The notes under the pieces: generated by a model
What the model was told of the DNA's origin: nothing
Database searches by the model: none
The model's input: the letters and a program-made list of their open reading frames with translations, nothing else
Shown: positions 33,726-45,830 of the stretch, piece after piece
Position numbering within the stretch: the stretch's first letter is position 1
Layout: each line of letters starts with the position of its first letter
Made by a program: the position numbers and the translations under genes
Source of the DNA: Amblyornis subalaris
Taxonomy: Eukaryota > Chordata > Aves > Passeriformes > Ptilonorhynchidae
Length of the DNA stretch: 64,000 nucleotides
Assembly (NCBI GenBank): GCA_018881555.1
Contig: JACAXG010000075.1
Coordinates: 949,814 to 1,013,813 of the forward strand
Direction: 5' to 3'

Positions 33726-33831
33726 GATGTGGCACTTCGTGGTGTGGTTCAGTGGGAAGGGTGGGGTTCGGTCAAAGGTTGGATGTGGAGATCTTGGAGG
33801 TCTTTTCCGACCTTAATGGTTCAGCGGTTCT
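33726..33831 (+). mobile_element. CR1 LINE 3'-end fragment
   Basis: TGTGGCACTTCGTGGTGTGG, GGTTGGATGTGGAGATCTTGG, AGGTCTTTTCCGACCTTAATGG and GGTTCTA match a CR1 3' tail. It is truncated. Confidence 0.85.
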
Positions 33832-36000
33832 AAATATCCAAAATGAGTTGTGGCTGCCCAAAGNACAAAATCCAACATTTGCGGCTCCAGGGATGCTCAG
33901 CCCCTCCTGGCGAGGCCTGTGGAAGGGGGNCCCTGGCCTTTGGAGCAAAATGAAACCATCATTTCTCTGCCTGTGTCCGTCAGGGGCCGATGTGCTTGTT
34001 GTGGGATTCAAGCCCAGCATTCCCCACCGCGCCGGGCGCACGGGGCACAGCAGTGACTTTTCCAGCCGGACGAAGGGAAGGGTCTGATCCCGAGCAGCGC
34101 CANCCACTGACAGGGACTGTGCCACCTCTCCACGGGCCTGCAGGGAGAACCAAGGCAGGTCTGTCCCACAGAAACCCAGCCCCTCGCCGCGGGAACCCCA
34201 GTGGGCTGCAGGGGAGGTTTCCNCTTGTCCGGGCTTGGAAAAACTCCCCGGGAGCTCAGCCCAAATCCCTGCACAGCCACTGAGCTGGAGCCTGGCTGAG
34301 CACAGCCTTGGGCCAGGCAGGTGGGACAGCCTCGAGCCCCTGTACCTTGCCGTGTGTGGAGCAGGGATCGCATCCAGGGAATGTGGGTCAGCGCATTCCC
34401 GGGGTCTGCACGGAGCCCGGGGCTGCTGGGCACGGCTCAGCCCTGCTCTCTGCCAAACAGATTTACCCTGGGACACCTGGAGCTGCACAGGAACACGGCA
34501 AAGTGCCTGTGGGGTGAGCTCCTGCTGCTCCCACGTCAGCTGCAGTCACGGGTGTGGATCCCCTGCAGCCTGGAGCCAGGGATGGAGCTCGGTGCCGGCT
34601 CCCGAGGAAGGAACACCAGTGGGCAAAACTTCACCCCATAACACAGCACACAGCCAGCCCCACTGCCAGCACACGCCCACGTTCCCCTGCAGATCCCCTG
34701 GGATGTCACTGACGTTGCCAGGCCCTTGGGAAGTGCCGGTGTGGCGTTGAGCACAGGACCCTTCTTGCAAAAGCCACTCTCTAACAATTAACACGCAAAC
34801 AAAACTAACCCAGTGCCCGATAATGGCATTTTCCTCAAGAGTGGGTCCTTCGGGGCCCTCCCTTTGCCACCCAGGGATCGCCAGTGGGCTGCCAGGACAG
34901 CTCACCCCAGGGAATGATGGAAACATGGGATTTGTTTGCTCTGGCAGCGGAGATGAGCGANCCGGGGATGTCCGCACACGGCCGAGGTGATCCCAGGAGG
35001 CTGAAGTTCAAATACCTCTTGTTCTCCTAAATCCCCTGCGCTGAAATTATCACTGACCTGTTTCCTCTGCTGTTTACCATGTTATCATCTGATAAACAAC
35101 TGCTTATCAGCTGGTGTGGAAGGATGGAGAGACGCAGGGCTTAATCCCAACAAACACCGGGGAGGAGACGCGGTTTGGGCTGGCACTGGATCTGCTTCCC
35201 AATTTACATGTTTTAAAAGGATTAGCTTCTAAAATGGAGAAAACAGAGGCCAGGGTTGAGACACCGCAGGGAGGAGATGCGCTGTGAATTCCCTGGATTT
35301 TGTGGTTTTGTCCCAAACCGTGATTTGTTGGCAGAGTGGGAACAGGAGGTGCCGGCGGAAGGGACTGAGTGGTGACGTGTCCATGTGCTTCCATTCCCAG
35401 CTCCTGCAAACACGGACTGCACAGGATGGGGACACACAATTAGCTCTGCCTCTAATTACAAACCCACCCTGTAATAACTAAAGCAGTGTTTGAGGCTCCT
35501 TCCCAGGGAATATTTTCACTATTTATGTCACAAACTGTCAAAAGGGTGGAAAAGGGATGGGGAAAGGTGCTGCAGCCCAAATCCCACTCTTGGGATGTCC
35601 CAAAAGAGTCCTACACTCATCCAGGAGCTGCCGAGTTTTGGGAACAGTGTCATGACCAAACCCTTCCCTTTGTCCCCAAAGGGCATCACAGAACACACCA
35701 TGGCAGGGATAGGAGGATTTATGGCTGCACTTTTCCCAAGCCTCCAAGAGCCGTAATTTTTCCAAGACAGACACAGAGGGGAAAGTGCTGATGGAGCCTC
35801 ATCCCCTCACCTTTCCTGGGAGAACCTTCCCCTACACCCTGCACTGAACCTTCCCATTTGCTGGGCTTTTGGGAATGTTAAAACCCAGCCTGGAGATGGA
35901 GCAGGACCAGCACAGAGCCTTGGGAAAAACCAGGGTCAAGTGCCTAAAAATGGGCTGTAAAATTTCAGACAACGGCAACAAGGGGGGACGTCTGAGAACC
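33832..36000. other. Intergenic, no gene seen
   Basis: Ordinary to GC-rich sequence with short frames only. Small AT-rich patches at 35030-35110 and 35430-35540 contain TTATCATCTGATAAAC and CTAATTACA motifs. Confidence 0.55.
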
Positions 36001-36350
36001 TGAAAAGGTATTTTTCATGATCACTGAGACATTTCAAGCAGAATCAGAAAGCTGATAGGCTAAAACCATCAAAAAACCACACACATAAATATATATAATA
36101 TTTATACATGTGGACACCCAACCTGCCCCTCCATGAGGATATGCTCAATAATCCAATCCCGGTTCCACCTCTAATTACAGCGATCCCATGGCCCAGGACT
36201 CCAAACCAGGGCTTTAAATTGGAGTTTACAGTATTTAGGAAGTGTTGTCAATAATGTTTACAGTGAAATAATTACCGAAGTGATTTTAATTTATTTCCAT
36301 TAATGATAATCTTATCAACCAATTAATTAAACCCAAATAAGGGACACGAC
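36001..36350. promoter_or_regulatory. Candidate conserved non-coding element
   Basis: AT-rich and repeat-free, with GAAATAATTACCG, CATTAATGATAATC and CCAATTAATTAAAC close together (36240-36345). Confidence 0.4.
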
Positions 36351-36879
36351 ATTGTTTGGTGGTTACACCCTGGTAGGCAAACAAGAGGAATAATCACATT
36401 TCCAGCAAGGCAAAGCAGCAGCCGGGGAGGAGCTGGGACCCTGGAGCTGCTCCAGGTGGGTCCTTCCAAGGGTTGGATGTTTTTGGGATGGTGCCCACCT
36501 GCTGCTCCCCACCACCCCATCCCCTCGCCACCAGGCACTGCTCAGCCAGGTAAACCCACCTGGCACCCACTCACCTGCAGCAACAAGGTCTTTTTTATCA
36601 CTTAGGACTCCCCAAAATCTGAAAAACTTCCCTCAAACACCCCAAATGTCTCCTCAGCTCTGGCTCACTGTGGGTTCTGACCCCTTACCACGTGGGGGGT
36701 GATCAGNTTTGTACCAACAGGGTGTGAGAAATTCAGGAATATTTGACAATAATCCTGAGTGAGGATTCCTTGGTGAAAAGACACAAATGACTTAAATGCT
36801 TGCAAATTCAACATCTCCTTTTGTTTTACGACAGCCTCAGCATCCCTCCACCCATACCCCAAACATCGTGCATGGGATT

Positions 36880-37340
36880 TATTAGGGATGTATCCTATTT
36901 ACTGGGCTTTGCAGTGATATATGGGCTTCCTCCACCGTGTGAGCAGTAAAGAATATTGTTCTGACCCTTCCACTCCCTCCATTTGCCTAAGACTCCAGCC
37001 ACTTGATATTTTTCCAGTTCTGACATTTCAAACATGCAATGCCATATGTATTGCCACTTTCAGGTAATTATCACGTAAAATTAGGCTGGTCTTGTACATG
37101 AAACTAGCAATTAGCCAAGGATTGAAGGTCAAAGAGATCTCATTTATAGAGTCTCTAACAAAATGTTAAGTGTAAATGTGTGTCAGATGGTCCAGGATGC
37201 CGGATTATATGGGGTCATGACAACGGGGCTGAAGTGTCATCAAGCACGATGTAACCAGTCTGTTGGGCACAGCAGTACAATCTGGGACTTATCTCGCTCA
37301 GCCTTATCAGAACCCGAGCTAAATCTAGGACACGGCCTTG
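36880..37340. promoter_or_regulatory. Candidate conserved non-coding element
   Basis: About 450 bp of moderately AT-rich unique sequence with GGTAATTATCACG, GCAATTAGCC and CAAGGTCAAAGAG-like motifs (the last at about 37125, as TGAAGGTCAAAGAG, resembles a nuclear-receptor direct repeat). No coding content. Confidence 0.4.
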
Positions 37341-37596
37341 GAGGAGTTTCTGCACAACCAGGAAAATGCCTCGCAGCCCATTGTCTCCCTGGGAGCGCTC
37401 TGGAAGGAGCTGCTCTTCGTTCCAGCGTGGGGGGCGTGACACACGTGCTCCCTGTCCTCCAGGACGCGTCCCAGCCGGAGCAGGACCTGGCTGATCCCAC
37501 TGGGATGAGGGCAGGCTCTGCCCCAGNCANGCACAGGGAAGCTGTGCCATGAGGAGGTGAGTGGGATGTGCCAGCGCTGGCTCCTGCCCCGGGGCT

Positions 37597-37812
37597 GTGC
37601 CACACTCCCTGCCACGCTCCCTGTCCCTCTGTGCCACTTTCCATATCCTTCTGTGCCACGCTCCCAGTCCCTCTGTGCCACACTCCCAGTCCCTCTGTGC
37701 CACACTCCCTGTCCCTCTGTGCCAGTTTCCATGTCCTTCTGTGCCACCTCCCACATCCTTCTGTGCCACTTTCCTATCCCTCTGCGCCACTTCCCCTGTC
37801 AGGCTGTGCCAC
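37597..37812. repeat. 22-bp minisatellite
   Basis: About ten diverged units with core CCCTCTGTGCCACACTCCC plus (A/T)GT. The 22-bp period rotates the frame, so the cysteine/proline-rich frames over it are spurious. Confidence 0.92.
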
Positions 37813-39189
37813 ACTCCCTGTTGGGCTCCATCCTGAGCAAACACCCCGGGACTGTAGATCCCGCTCCAGNTCCAGAGGGGCTCTTCCAGGAACACATCAG
37901 CCACAGGGACCATCCCATCAATTTTTAATGCCATCAGAGCAGGATTATCCAGCAGGCCTAAAGGTGTTTGGGACCTTAATCAGGTGCTGATTCGTTCAGC
38001 CCTTGGGGAGATACCAGCCTGCATTTTTGTGGATGCATCCTCTACCAACCTTCTGTAGGTGCTTGTGGCTGGAATCTTTCCCAAACCTGATCCCTCTATT
38101 TTCCCCTGGCCAATGTAATACTATCCTCCTTTCCAAAAGCACTTTGGTGAACAGACATGGAGCACAAAAGCCAAGCCAGAGGAAGAGGCCTGTGCCAGGA
38201 CAATGGCTNAAGGAGATCTCCTTTTCCAACCAGGAAAGTGGCTGCATCCCAGTCAGGTGTTCAAAAAGCCTCTTTGCATAATTTTGCNTATTCTCACCTG
38301 TATAACATTCATCCTTTCTCCCTGTCACTCCAAAAAGGAGAGAANTAACACAAAAGAGTCCTTTCTTCAACAACCCAAATGCTTTCCGGCGGGATACATC
38401 CCTCGTCAGTGCTGCCAGCTCCTCCAGATCCTCGCTGTGAGTCACCCCCTCCCNGTCTCTAAGCCCCCATTCCCATTCCAAGCAGTGTTTTCCCAACACT
38501 GGGAAGTGGCAGATGCCTGTCACGCCTCCCCCGCCGAAGGCAGACGAAGCAGAGGGCTCGCAGCGTTTCCCTTCCAAGTTTNCCTCCCCGTCTCTCCCCC
38601 ATCCCTCCGTTCCCCCTGCTCCCTGAATGCCATCGCCTCCTCCGCCTCTCCTCCCCTCTCCCGCTCCGCTTCCCAGCCCGCGTCCCCCCGGGCTCTGTGC
38701 CCTGACTACCAATGACGCTCCCAGCCCTGCTCTGTATTCCGGCTGGAGCCAGAGGTTGGGATGAGCTATCCCGCTCCGCTCCCGGCGCTGCTCCTCCCGC
38801 ACAGGGCTGCGGGAGCGGCCGGCCACATTCCCACTCCACGGGAGCATGGAGCCAGCGCTTTGCTAACTGCAAATGAAGGAATCATTCCCAACGAAGGGCC
38901 ACGGCACCCCCGGGGGCTCCCCTGGTCCTGCGCTCCCTCTGAAGGGAGGAGGGATGGATGGATGGATGGANGGATGGATGGATGGATGGATGGATGGATG
39001 GANGGANGCTCCTCGTGCCCACGCCCCAGAGGCGATGGTGCCATCACAGATCCACCCTTTGCTTGGCACCCAGACCCCGACCCCAACCCGTCCCCACTGC
39101 CAAAGCCCCACTAAGGAAAGCCCCAAACTTCCCCGGCCCTTCCCCCGGCGCCGGCCCCGGCTCTTCCCCTCCCTCCCCTGCCGGCGGCC
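37813..39189. other. Intergenic, no gene seen
   Basis: The main feature is a (GGAT)n array at 38951-39008. The rest has only short frames with several single N bases. Confidence 0.55.
38951..39008. repeat. (GGAT)n microsatellite
   Basis: About fourteen GGAT units with three internal N bases, probably sequencing uncertainty. Confidence 0.95.
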
Positions 39190-39370
39190 CAGGTCGCAGC
39201 GGCACTTAGCTAAATTATATAACTGCAAACAAAGTGTGACAGCTTTATTCGTAATTATACCGCATTTAAAGGAACAAGACGAGCTTAATGAGTTAATAAA
39301 GTGGCTGCCTGTCAAAGCGGGGGCTCATGCATATGGAGGGGGCCCGGGCGCCCCCGGCCATGGCAACGCG
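39190..39370. promoter_or_regulatory. Candidate composite enhancer
   Basis: Closely packed motifs: GTGTGACAGC (Meis-like), CTTTATTCGTAATTATACC (Hox/homeobox), TTAATGAGTTAATAAAG, CTGTCAAAG, ATGCATAT (POU-like) and CCATGGCAAC (RFX half site, 39358-39367). The calls are by motif only. Confidence 0.45.
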
Positions 39371-39628
39371 CAGGTAGCAGCCCCTGGCCAGCTGCCCCCG
39401 GCCCGCCGGGCCCGCGCGCGGGGAAGGCTCGTGAGGAGCGAGCATTTTTGTCTCGGCACACTTGACAAAACAAAGACAACTCACTCCTCTGGTTTCATGC
39501 CACATTTTTTATTCATAAACAAGCTGTTGGCTGTAAAGACATGATAAAACTCGAGCTCAGAGGAGGCTGGCGAACATTTGAATGCAAATCCTCAGCTGCT
39601 ACAAATCCGTCCTATTATTCGGCCGATT

Positions 39629-39644
39629 CCCCCCCCCCCCCCCC
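39629..39644. repeat. Poly-C run (16 C)
   Basis: A homopolymer of C; the minus strand is a 16-G run with G-quadruplex potential. Confidence 0.95.
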
Positions 39645-40003
39645 ACCTCCCCATTTTTGTCTTATGCTAAGCTAGGCAGGATCCCAACCAGAGATATGTG
39701 ATAAACTCTGGTCAATGCAAAGAAAGGCACCGGCATAAAAATTCAAAGGCTGGCGGGGAGAGCGGAGGCTCGGCGGGGCGAGGGAGAGGAACAAAGGCCA
39801 CCCTGCAGCCCGGGGCTCTGCCAAGGTTGAGCTCTACATGCACAGTGCTGCTGCTCCGGATCTTTTCTCACCTTTTTATTTGCCCTGACCAGGTAGTTTA
39901 TTCCCAGAGGGAGTGAATGGGGAGAACTTGGCCAGCAGAAGGGAAGGGAGGGCAGCCCGGCTGCTGCTCCGGCTTGGAATAATCCTGGTCAGGGACAAGC
40001 AGG

Positions 40004-40064
40004 GAGGTTGGAATGAGATGGTCCTTGGGGTCCCTTCCAACCCAAACCATTCTGTGGTTCTGTG
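40004..40064 (+). mobile_element. CR1 LINE 3'-end fragment
   Basis: GGTTGGAATGAGATGGTCC, GGTCCCTTCCAACCCAAACC and ATTCTGTGGTTCTGTGA form a classic avian CR1 3' terminus. Confidence 0.9.
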
Positions 40065-43000
40065 AAAACCAGCAGCTTCCAACCCCAACAAACAGGAATA
40101 TCTCATGGCAAAAAAACCCCCAGCTAAAACCCACAATGCAGATCGCTTTTATGAACCAGGAAAGGAATTTGGTATTTTCCACTTTCATCCCCAAACTCTC
40201 AGTAATGCCCACACATTATAGCACACATAGGCCCCCACACAGGGGATGAGGCTCTTTGGGCTGAGAAAATCAAGTTTCAGGTTAGTGGCAAGGCTGATGC
40301 TGAGTGGAGAAGAGCAGGGACACCATGGGGTGCCCAGGACCGCAGTCTGTACATTAAACCCAGCTCTGCCAGAGCCCCAGGAGCTCCATCCCCACTGGTT
40401 TAAGTCCAGAGCTCAGCTCTGGGGCTTAATCTTGCTTTTAGGCTGGACCTGACTTGGCTACTGCAGGGCTCCCTCCCCTTGTAGACCTTTGTGGAAGTCT
40501 TTTAACCCCATTTTCTCAGCGAGCAGGGGGTGACAGCTCCCCACCCCACAGAGCCTGCTGGGTGAGAACAGCTTGTGCAGAAACAGCCAGCAGTGCACCC
40601 AAGCTTTGCCCTTGGCCAGGATAGAGGGAATTTCCTCAGGGAGAAGGAAAAAAGTGGAGGAGAGGAGATACAGTTCAGAGAGATGAGTTTTGCATGATAA
40701 TTGGGAAATAAAGAAACTAAAAGTTAGTGGGGATTCATTTGCATGAGAACGCAAACGGGAAAAAACAAAGACAGATTATTTCGTGCAGCCTCCATCTAAT
40801 AAATTATTTGGAGAAGAAAATGCCCCAGAGGTCGAGATTGCGAGCAGGAGGGCTGGGGGTCACTCGGGGCTGTGGGTTTGCTGCTCTGGATCCCGACTGA
40901 TAGAGATATTTGCATTTCTGGGGTAATTCTGCAGCATGAGGAAATCTGCTATCACGGCCTGCCAGGACACCCCGCGTCCTCCACAGCAATCATTAAGCCC
41001 AATCCCTTTACCTCCCTGCTAAACAAACAGGCCTGATGTCACATCCCCAGCTGGGCTTCCAGAGACANCAAACACCAAGCGATTTCGTTTCCAGAGGCAC
41101 CTAAAGCAGGGCCTGCGGTCGGGGTGTCCCAGTGCAGGAGGAGTTTGCCGGCAGTGTGGGAAGAGGTAAATGCTGAACTGCAGCTGCAATCACAGCCAGG
41201 CAAAGCACCCACAGGAAATGAGGGACCCCACAAAAATCACCCTTCATTCTCTGAGACAAGCTATGAGGCACAAATTGATTTTTATCAATGTGCTCATTAT
41301 TCTTAGGCATTCAAGCAGTTTCTGGTGAGCATAAGTTGCACGATGGGCCGGCTGGGAATTGAGCCCCCTGGAATGGCCATTGCTCGTGTAGGGAGCTCAG
41401 GAAGGTGCATTTTTCCCCTGCAAAGCCTCCCTGTGCTGGCAGCGATGCATGGACACCCTCCAAGCACCTCTGGCTGGGGTTCTGCATGAACAATCCCTGT
41501 TCCCCCATCCGTGAAGGCAAAAATCCCACTGATGTGACCGCTGGTGGAAAAGGCAAAGCAGGGTGTGATTGGAGTCGTCTTGGAAAATGTGGGAAAGGAA
41601 AATATTGGTGGGTGTTTCTGCCAGCTCTGGCACAGCTGGCAGAGGCCCCGGGGCAGGACGGGTTTAGATGTGTGTTTAATCTTCAACCTGAGTTAAACCA
41701 CAGCGCTGGCCTCTCCGTGCTCCCTTTCCCGGATTTTTTCAGGTGCCTCTCTCCACAAAGCGGCATCAATGGAGCCTGCCTGGCTGGGAGAGGTTCCTGA
41801 GGATGCCGAGGCCGAGCTCCAGGAGGGAGTGCAGGGATGGCCCCGTCCCAGCTGGGCCAGGCTCCGTCTCCCTCCCCGCACTTCGGGCAGGGCGCGGGCC
41901 CTGGCGCTGGCCATCGGATCAATGCGGGGCCCCTGGTTGCGGACACGAGGAGAGACTTAATTCTAATCTGTATTGACTGCTCAGTGCTTTGGCTGCCAAT
42001 TTGCATCATGGACTTGTCTGGAACAATGATGTGGGCCTGGCAGGTTCTCTCACAGTAATCCATACCAGGGGCAGGATCTCCAGCTCTCCTTAGGGCCCAC
42101 ACACACAAAATTTAACTGCTGGGAAGACACTGCCTCAACATTTATCCACCTTCATCTCTAACGTGCTCAAAGCCCAAGAACGCTTTCAATGCTTGGCAGC
42201 AGAAAGAGGCCACTCTATGCAGTGGAGAGAATTTCCATAGGTTCTTATTCTAAAATATTTTGTCATGGTACCTCCTGGACAAGGAGCAGGTTGGTGAAGG
42301 GAGAACCCCAAGAGAGCCAACTCCATCTCCTGCCTCCTCCAGCACCATAGGTTCCAGTTTACTGAACACCCACAGCTTTTGTTTCTGTAAAAGCTGAAAA
42401 TTTCTGCTTGAAAAAAAAAATCTCNGTGTATTTTGGCTAAATGTCTTTGGAGTTCCCCTTATTTCCACTCCCATTTTCCCCCAGGTTTGTAGCAGCCATG
42501 CACACAGCATCCTCTCCATTTGTGCCTGTCAAAAGGAACCCGAGTTTTATAAATAGGTTTCTGCTCTTGGGTATTTAAAAACACAAAGCATTCAAAGATG
42601 GGTCTGAGGAGAAACAGCCACTTTATTAGAGCATAAATAAATAAACCCCCACTTTTATGACATCCCAGTGACACTGGGGCAGCTGGACAAGTGACAGGCC
42701 AGAGCATGGCCACCCCTCCCAGCACGGGATGGCAGCCACAAGAAACACAAATATGGATAATAATGTTTTCCCCAGCTACAGTTTTCCTACTCCAGCGTGG
42801 AGAAACGGCCTGCTCATCCAGCAANCGTAGAAAATCTCAATTTCCCACATAAAAATATTAGTGGCTGGCTTAAAATATTAACATGTGGATCGCATTGCCC
42901 TCAGAAGCTGTGGGATCGGAGTTTAGCATCAGCAGTTAGACACAGATATGGAATTAAAAATGTAAGCAGTGGCTTTTCAGGCCTTATTATGGCAGCAGGG

Positions 43001-45179
43001 AGGCCCCGCAGGATGGGAGGGAGGGAGGCAGAGAGGGAGGGAGGGAGGGAGGAGCAGGGCCAGGGCTGGGGTTTGGTCCTGAGACTTTCCTCTCCCACTG
43101 CCACTCCCGGGCTGGGGAGCCGCCACAGTCCTGGGTCAGGGGGTCCCACCCAACACCCCACATCCTCCACCTGGAACGGAGCAGGACGAGCTCTCTTGGG
43201 GCGGTGGGAGCTCACGGTGAGGCTGGGGGCATGGCCGGGCTGGTGGGATGCTGGCTNGGTGTGGCCGGGGTGGTGGGGATCCCCAGGACAGCCCCGTGGC
43301 TCCAGGGAATCCGCCCCAGCCGTGTCCTGCATGCCCCATCCCTCCTGCTGCAGCACCCGGGGTGACACCCCTGATTTAGGGTGGCTCTGAGGACACTGTA
43401 AGGGGATCCTCTGCAAAGGGCTGGGTGCAGCCTGGGGGTCAGCATGAATCCCTCTGCCAGCCCTAGGACATCCCATCCCGCTGCCAAGGGCTGCATCCAC
43501 CCTGTGCCATCCCACAGGGACCCAGCCCCGGCCCTGGCANGACCTCTGGGGACTACTGCAATGCAAATAATGAATAATCACAGTGATATTAAACTGCTAA
43601 ACAGCAGATACTGCACCAGCCCTGCACATAACAACACACAAAACCCCTCGTGAGCAGAGACCCCGTTCCCTGGAGGTTTGGGCTCAGCTGATTTCCCACG
43701 AACGNGCCAGTGCCAGCCCGGGGAAGTTGGGAAGAGCAGAGTTTGGCAGAAGNTTGGTGCTGGAAACAAAAAAACTGGCCTAAATTATTATTCCACCCAT
43801 AGCCTTCACAAGGAAAATAGAAGCAGCAGATTGAGGCCTGTTTTCATATTTGATAGGGAAGCAGATAAATGGCAGGCAGCTTGCTCTGATAAGGCCTTGC
43901 TCTGGGCATAACCTCTCTCTCTGAAAGCCTCTTACTATGCATAGAGTCAGGCTATCTGTGCAGCTGCACCTTGACACAAATATATCTGCACCCAAGATGA
44001 ACCAATTCCCCCAGAAATTACAGGAGTGGGATTGCATCTGGGGAAGGGGCCGCAGCCACCGCTTTGCCACCTTCTTTTTTTAACGATACTTTTTTCCCCC
44101 CAAGTGGCTCCTCAGACAAACATTTTTCCCCTGATCTTCCCTTCTCCCCCTGCATTGCTCTGTCCCCAGCGGTGAGCAGGGATGGGGATGCAGANTTGGG
44201 GGCCTGGAGGGTGGGTGCTCCCCTCCACCTCAGCACCACTTTGCAGGAAAAAGGGATTTAACCCTCCTGAGCAACCTCATGCTTGGAAATCACCCCCAAA
44301 TGTTCCTTGTTTTGGGGGAGCAGCAGCTGAGGTGACATCTGGGAGTTCCCAAGTGTGATGCTGTACAACATCAGCGTACCCAGTACTTCCCAAACTCCCT
44401 CAGTGTGTCCTCAGAGTCCAAATCACCTCCTTTTCCATGGGACTGGCTCTTATGTACCAAAATACTGGGGGAAATGGGCTCCCAAGGCATCGAGACCTGA
44501 TTTCCAATGGCTCCCANGCAAGACAGAGGCCATTCCCGTTGGGACACAATGACAGTGAGTCACCTTAGTGTCCCTGTGTCCCTGACACTTCCCCTCTGCT
44601 GCACTTTAGGGGCAGAATAAATGTCCTGGTCAATATGACCCGTAGTGGGGAAGAGCTGGGCCAGGGCTCAGGAACTTGAGGATCAGGAATGGCAAGGCAG
44701 GAAAGGCTTTTCCTGTCTGTGCAAGCAGAACCTCTGCCCCCAGCACAAGAAATCCCCCGAGCAGCCAGATGAAACCAAAGGAAAAGTTATTTACAAAGAT
44801 TTGGGAGAAAANGAGGAGAGAGATCCAAGGAAGTGGCTGTGCTAGGAGGGTATTGAGCAGCTTCTGACCAAACCCATAGTCATTCCCAACCCTGGATGGC
44901 ACCAGCAATGCCCTTGCTACCAACACCACTATTTTTATTCTTTTTTTGAACCAGAAGGCACTGTAAATGAGTTTTCCAGCTGCACGGCCACTCTAAAGGN
45001 TTTATCCTAATGTTCTGTTTCGTGGTGACACGAGTTCTATCATCATAAGAGGAACAAATCAGCAATTAGACTGCGAGAGGCATCGCCACGGAGGTGGAAC
45101 AGCCCCCAGTCAGAGGGACAGGGAATCCTTTACAATGAAAGGCCCCCGGGAGAGNGGGACCTGGCCCTGGTGACGATGA
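40065..45179. other. Intergenic, no gene seen
   Basis: No convincing exon. AT-rich unique patches occur at 40660-40810, 41940-42060, 42840-42990 and 43780-43990. A GGGA array lies at 43014-43055. Confidence 0.55.
43014..43055. repeat. (GGGA)n array
   Basis: GGGA/GGGAGGCA units give at least four G-triplets at short spacing, hence G-quadruplex potential on the plus strand. Confidence 0.88.
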
Positions 45180-45500
45180 TTGATGCTGGCACTGCAGAGA
45201 GGCACCGCACCTCCCCAGAAAATTAAAAGCCTATTTGGTACGGTCCTAACAACACATCACATTGATATTGTCTCATTACCCATCAGCACAGGGTCCTCAT
45301 CTTCCCATTTGTACGGTGTGAGGGGCAAAACCCCACAGGACGAGCACTTTTCCCCTTTTCTCCTCATCCATCCCAGGACANACTTGGAAAAACTGGAAGT
45401 GGAGGTTGTGCAGATTCAAAGCCCTTTCACATCATCGCTATCAGTGTTATTATTATCGTTATTATCATTCAGATTTAAGTATCACCTAAAAGCTGAGGGG
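45180..45500. promoter_or_regulatory. Candidate conserved non-coding element beside a CpG island
   Basis: AT-rich unique sequence with CATTGATATTGTCTCATTACC at the left and a TTATTATTATCG/TTATTATCATTCAG stretch near 45445. It directly abuts the CpG island at 45520-45830. Confidence 0.4.
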
Positions 45501-45519
45501 CTGAGGGGCTGCACACCGC

Positions 45520-45830
45520 CCCGGTCCCCANAGCAGCCCTGGCTCTCCGGAGCTGCGCCCTCTCCCAGCCTGGCACAGGCGACGCCGGCTCCGCGGCTCC
45601 CAGACCGTGCCAGCACCGGGCGACACACGCCCCACGCCCCTCGGGGCTTTGCNTGTGGCCGTGCGAGGGGTCCGTGCGAGGGGGAACGGGCTCGGGCTGC
45701 GGACGGAGCCGGGGCGAGCGGGGCGGGAGCGCTCGGGGCGGGATGAGGGCAGGAGGGTGCAGCAGGGGCAGCTTTATCCGAGCGCCGCGGCCGCCGAGGT
45801 GCGCCGGCCCCGCTGCCGGCTGTGCGAAGT
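45520..45830. promoter_or_regulatory. Small orphan CpG island
   Basis: CpG-dense with GGGGCGGGA and GGGGCGAGCGGGGCGGGA boxes. No associated exon is recognised. Confidence 0.5.
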
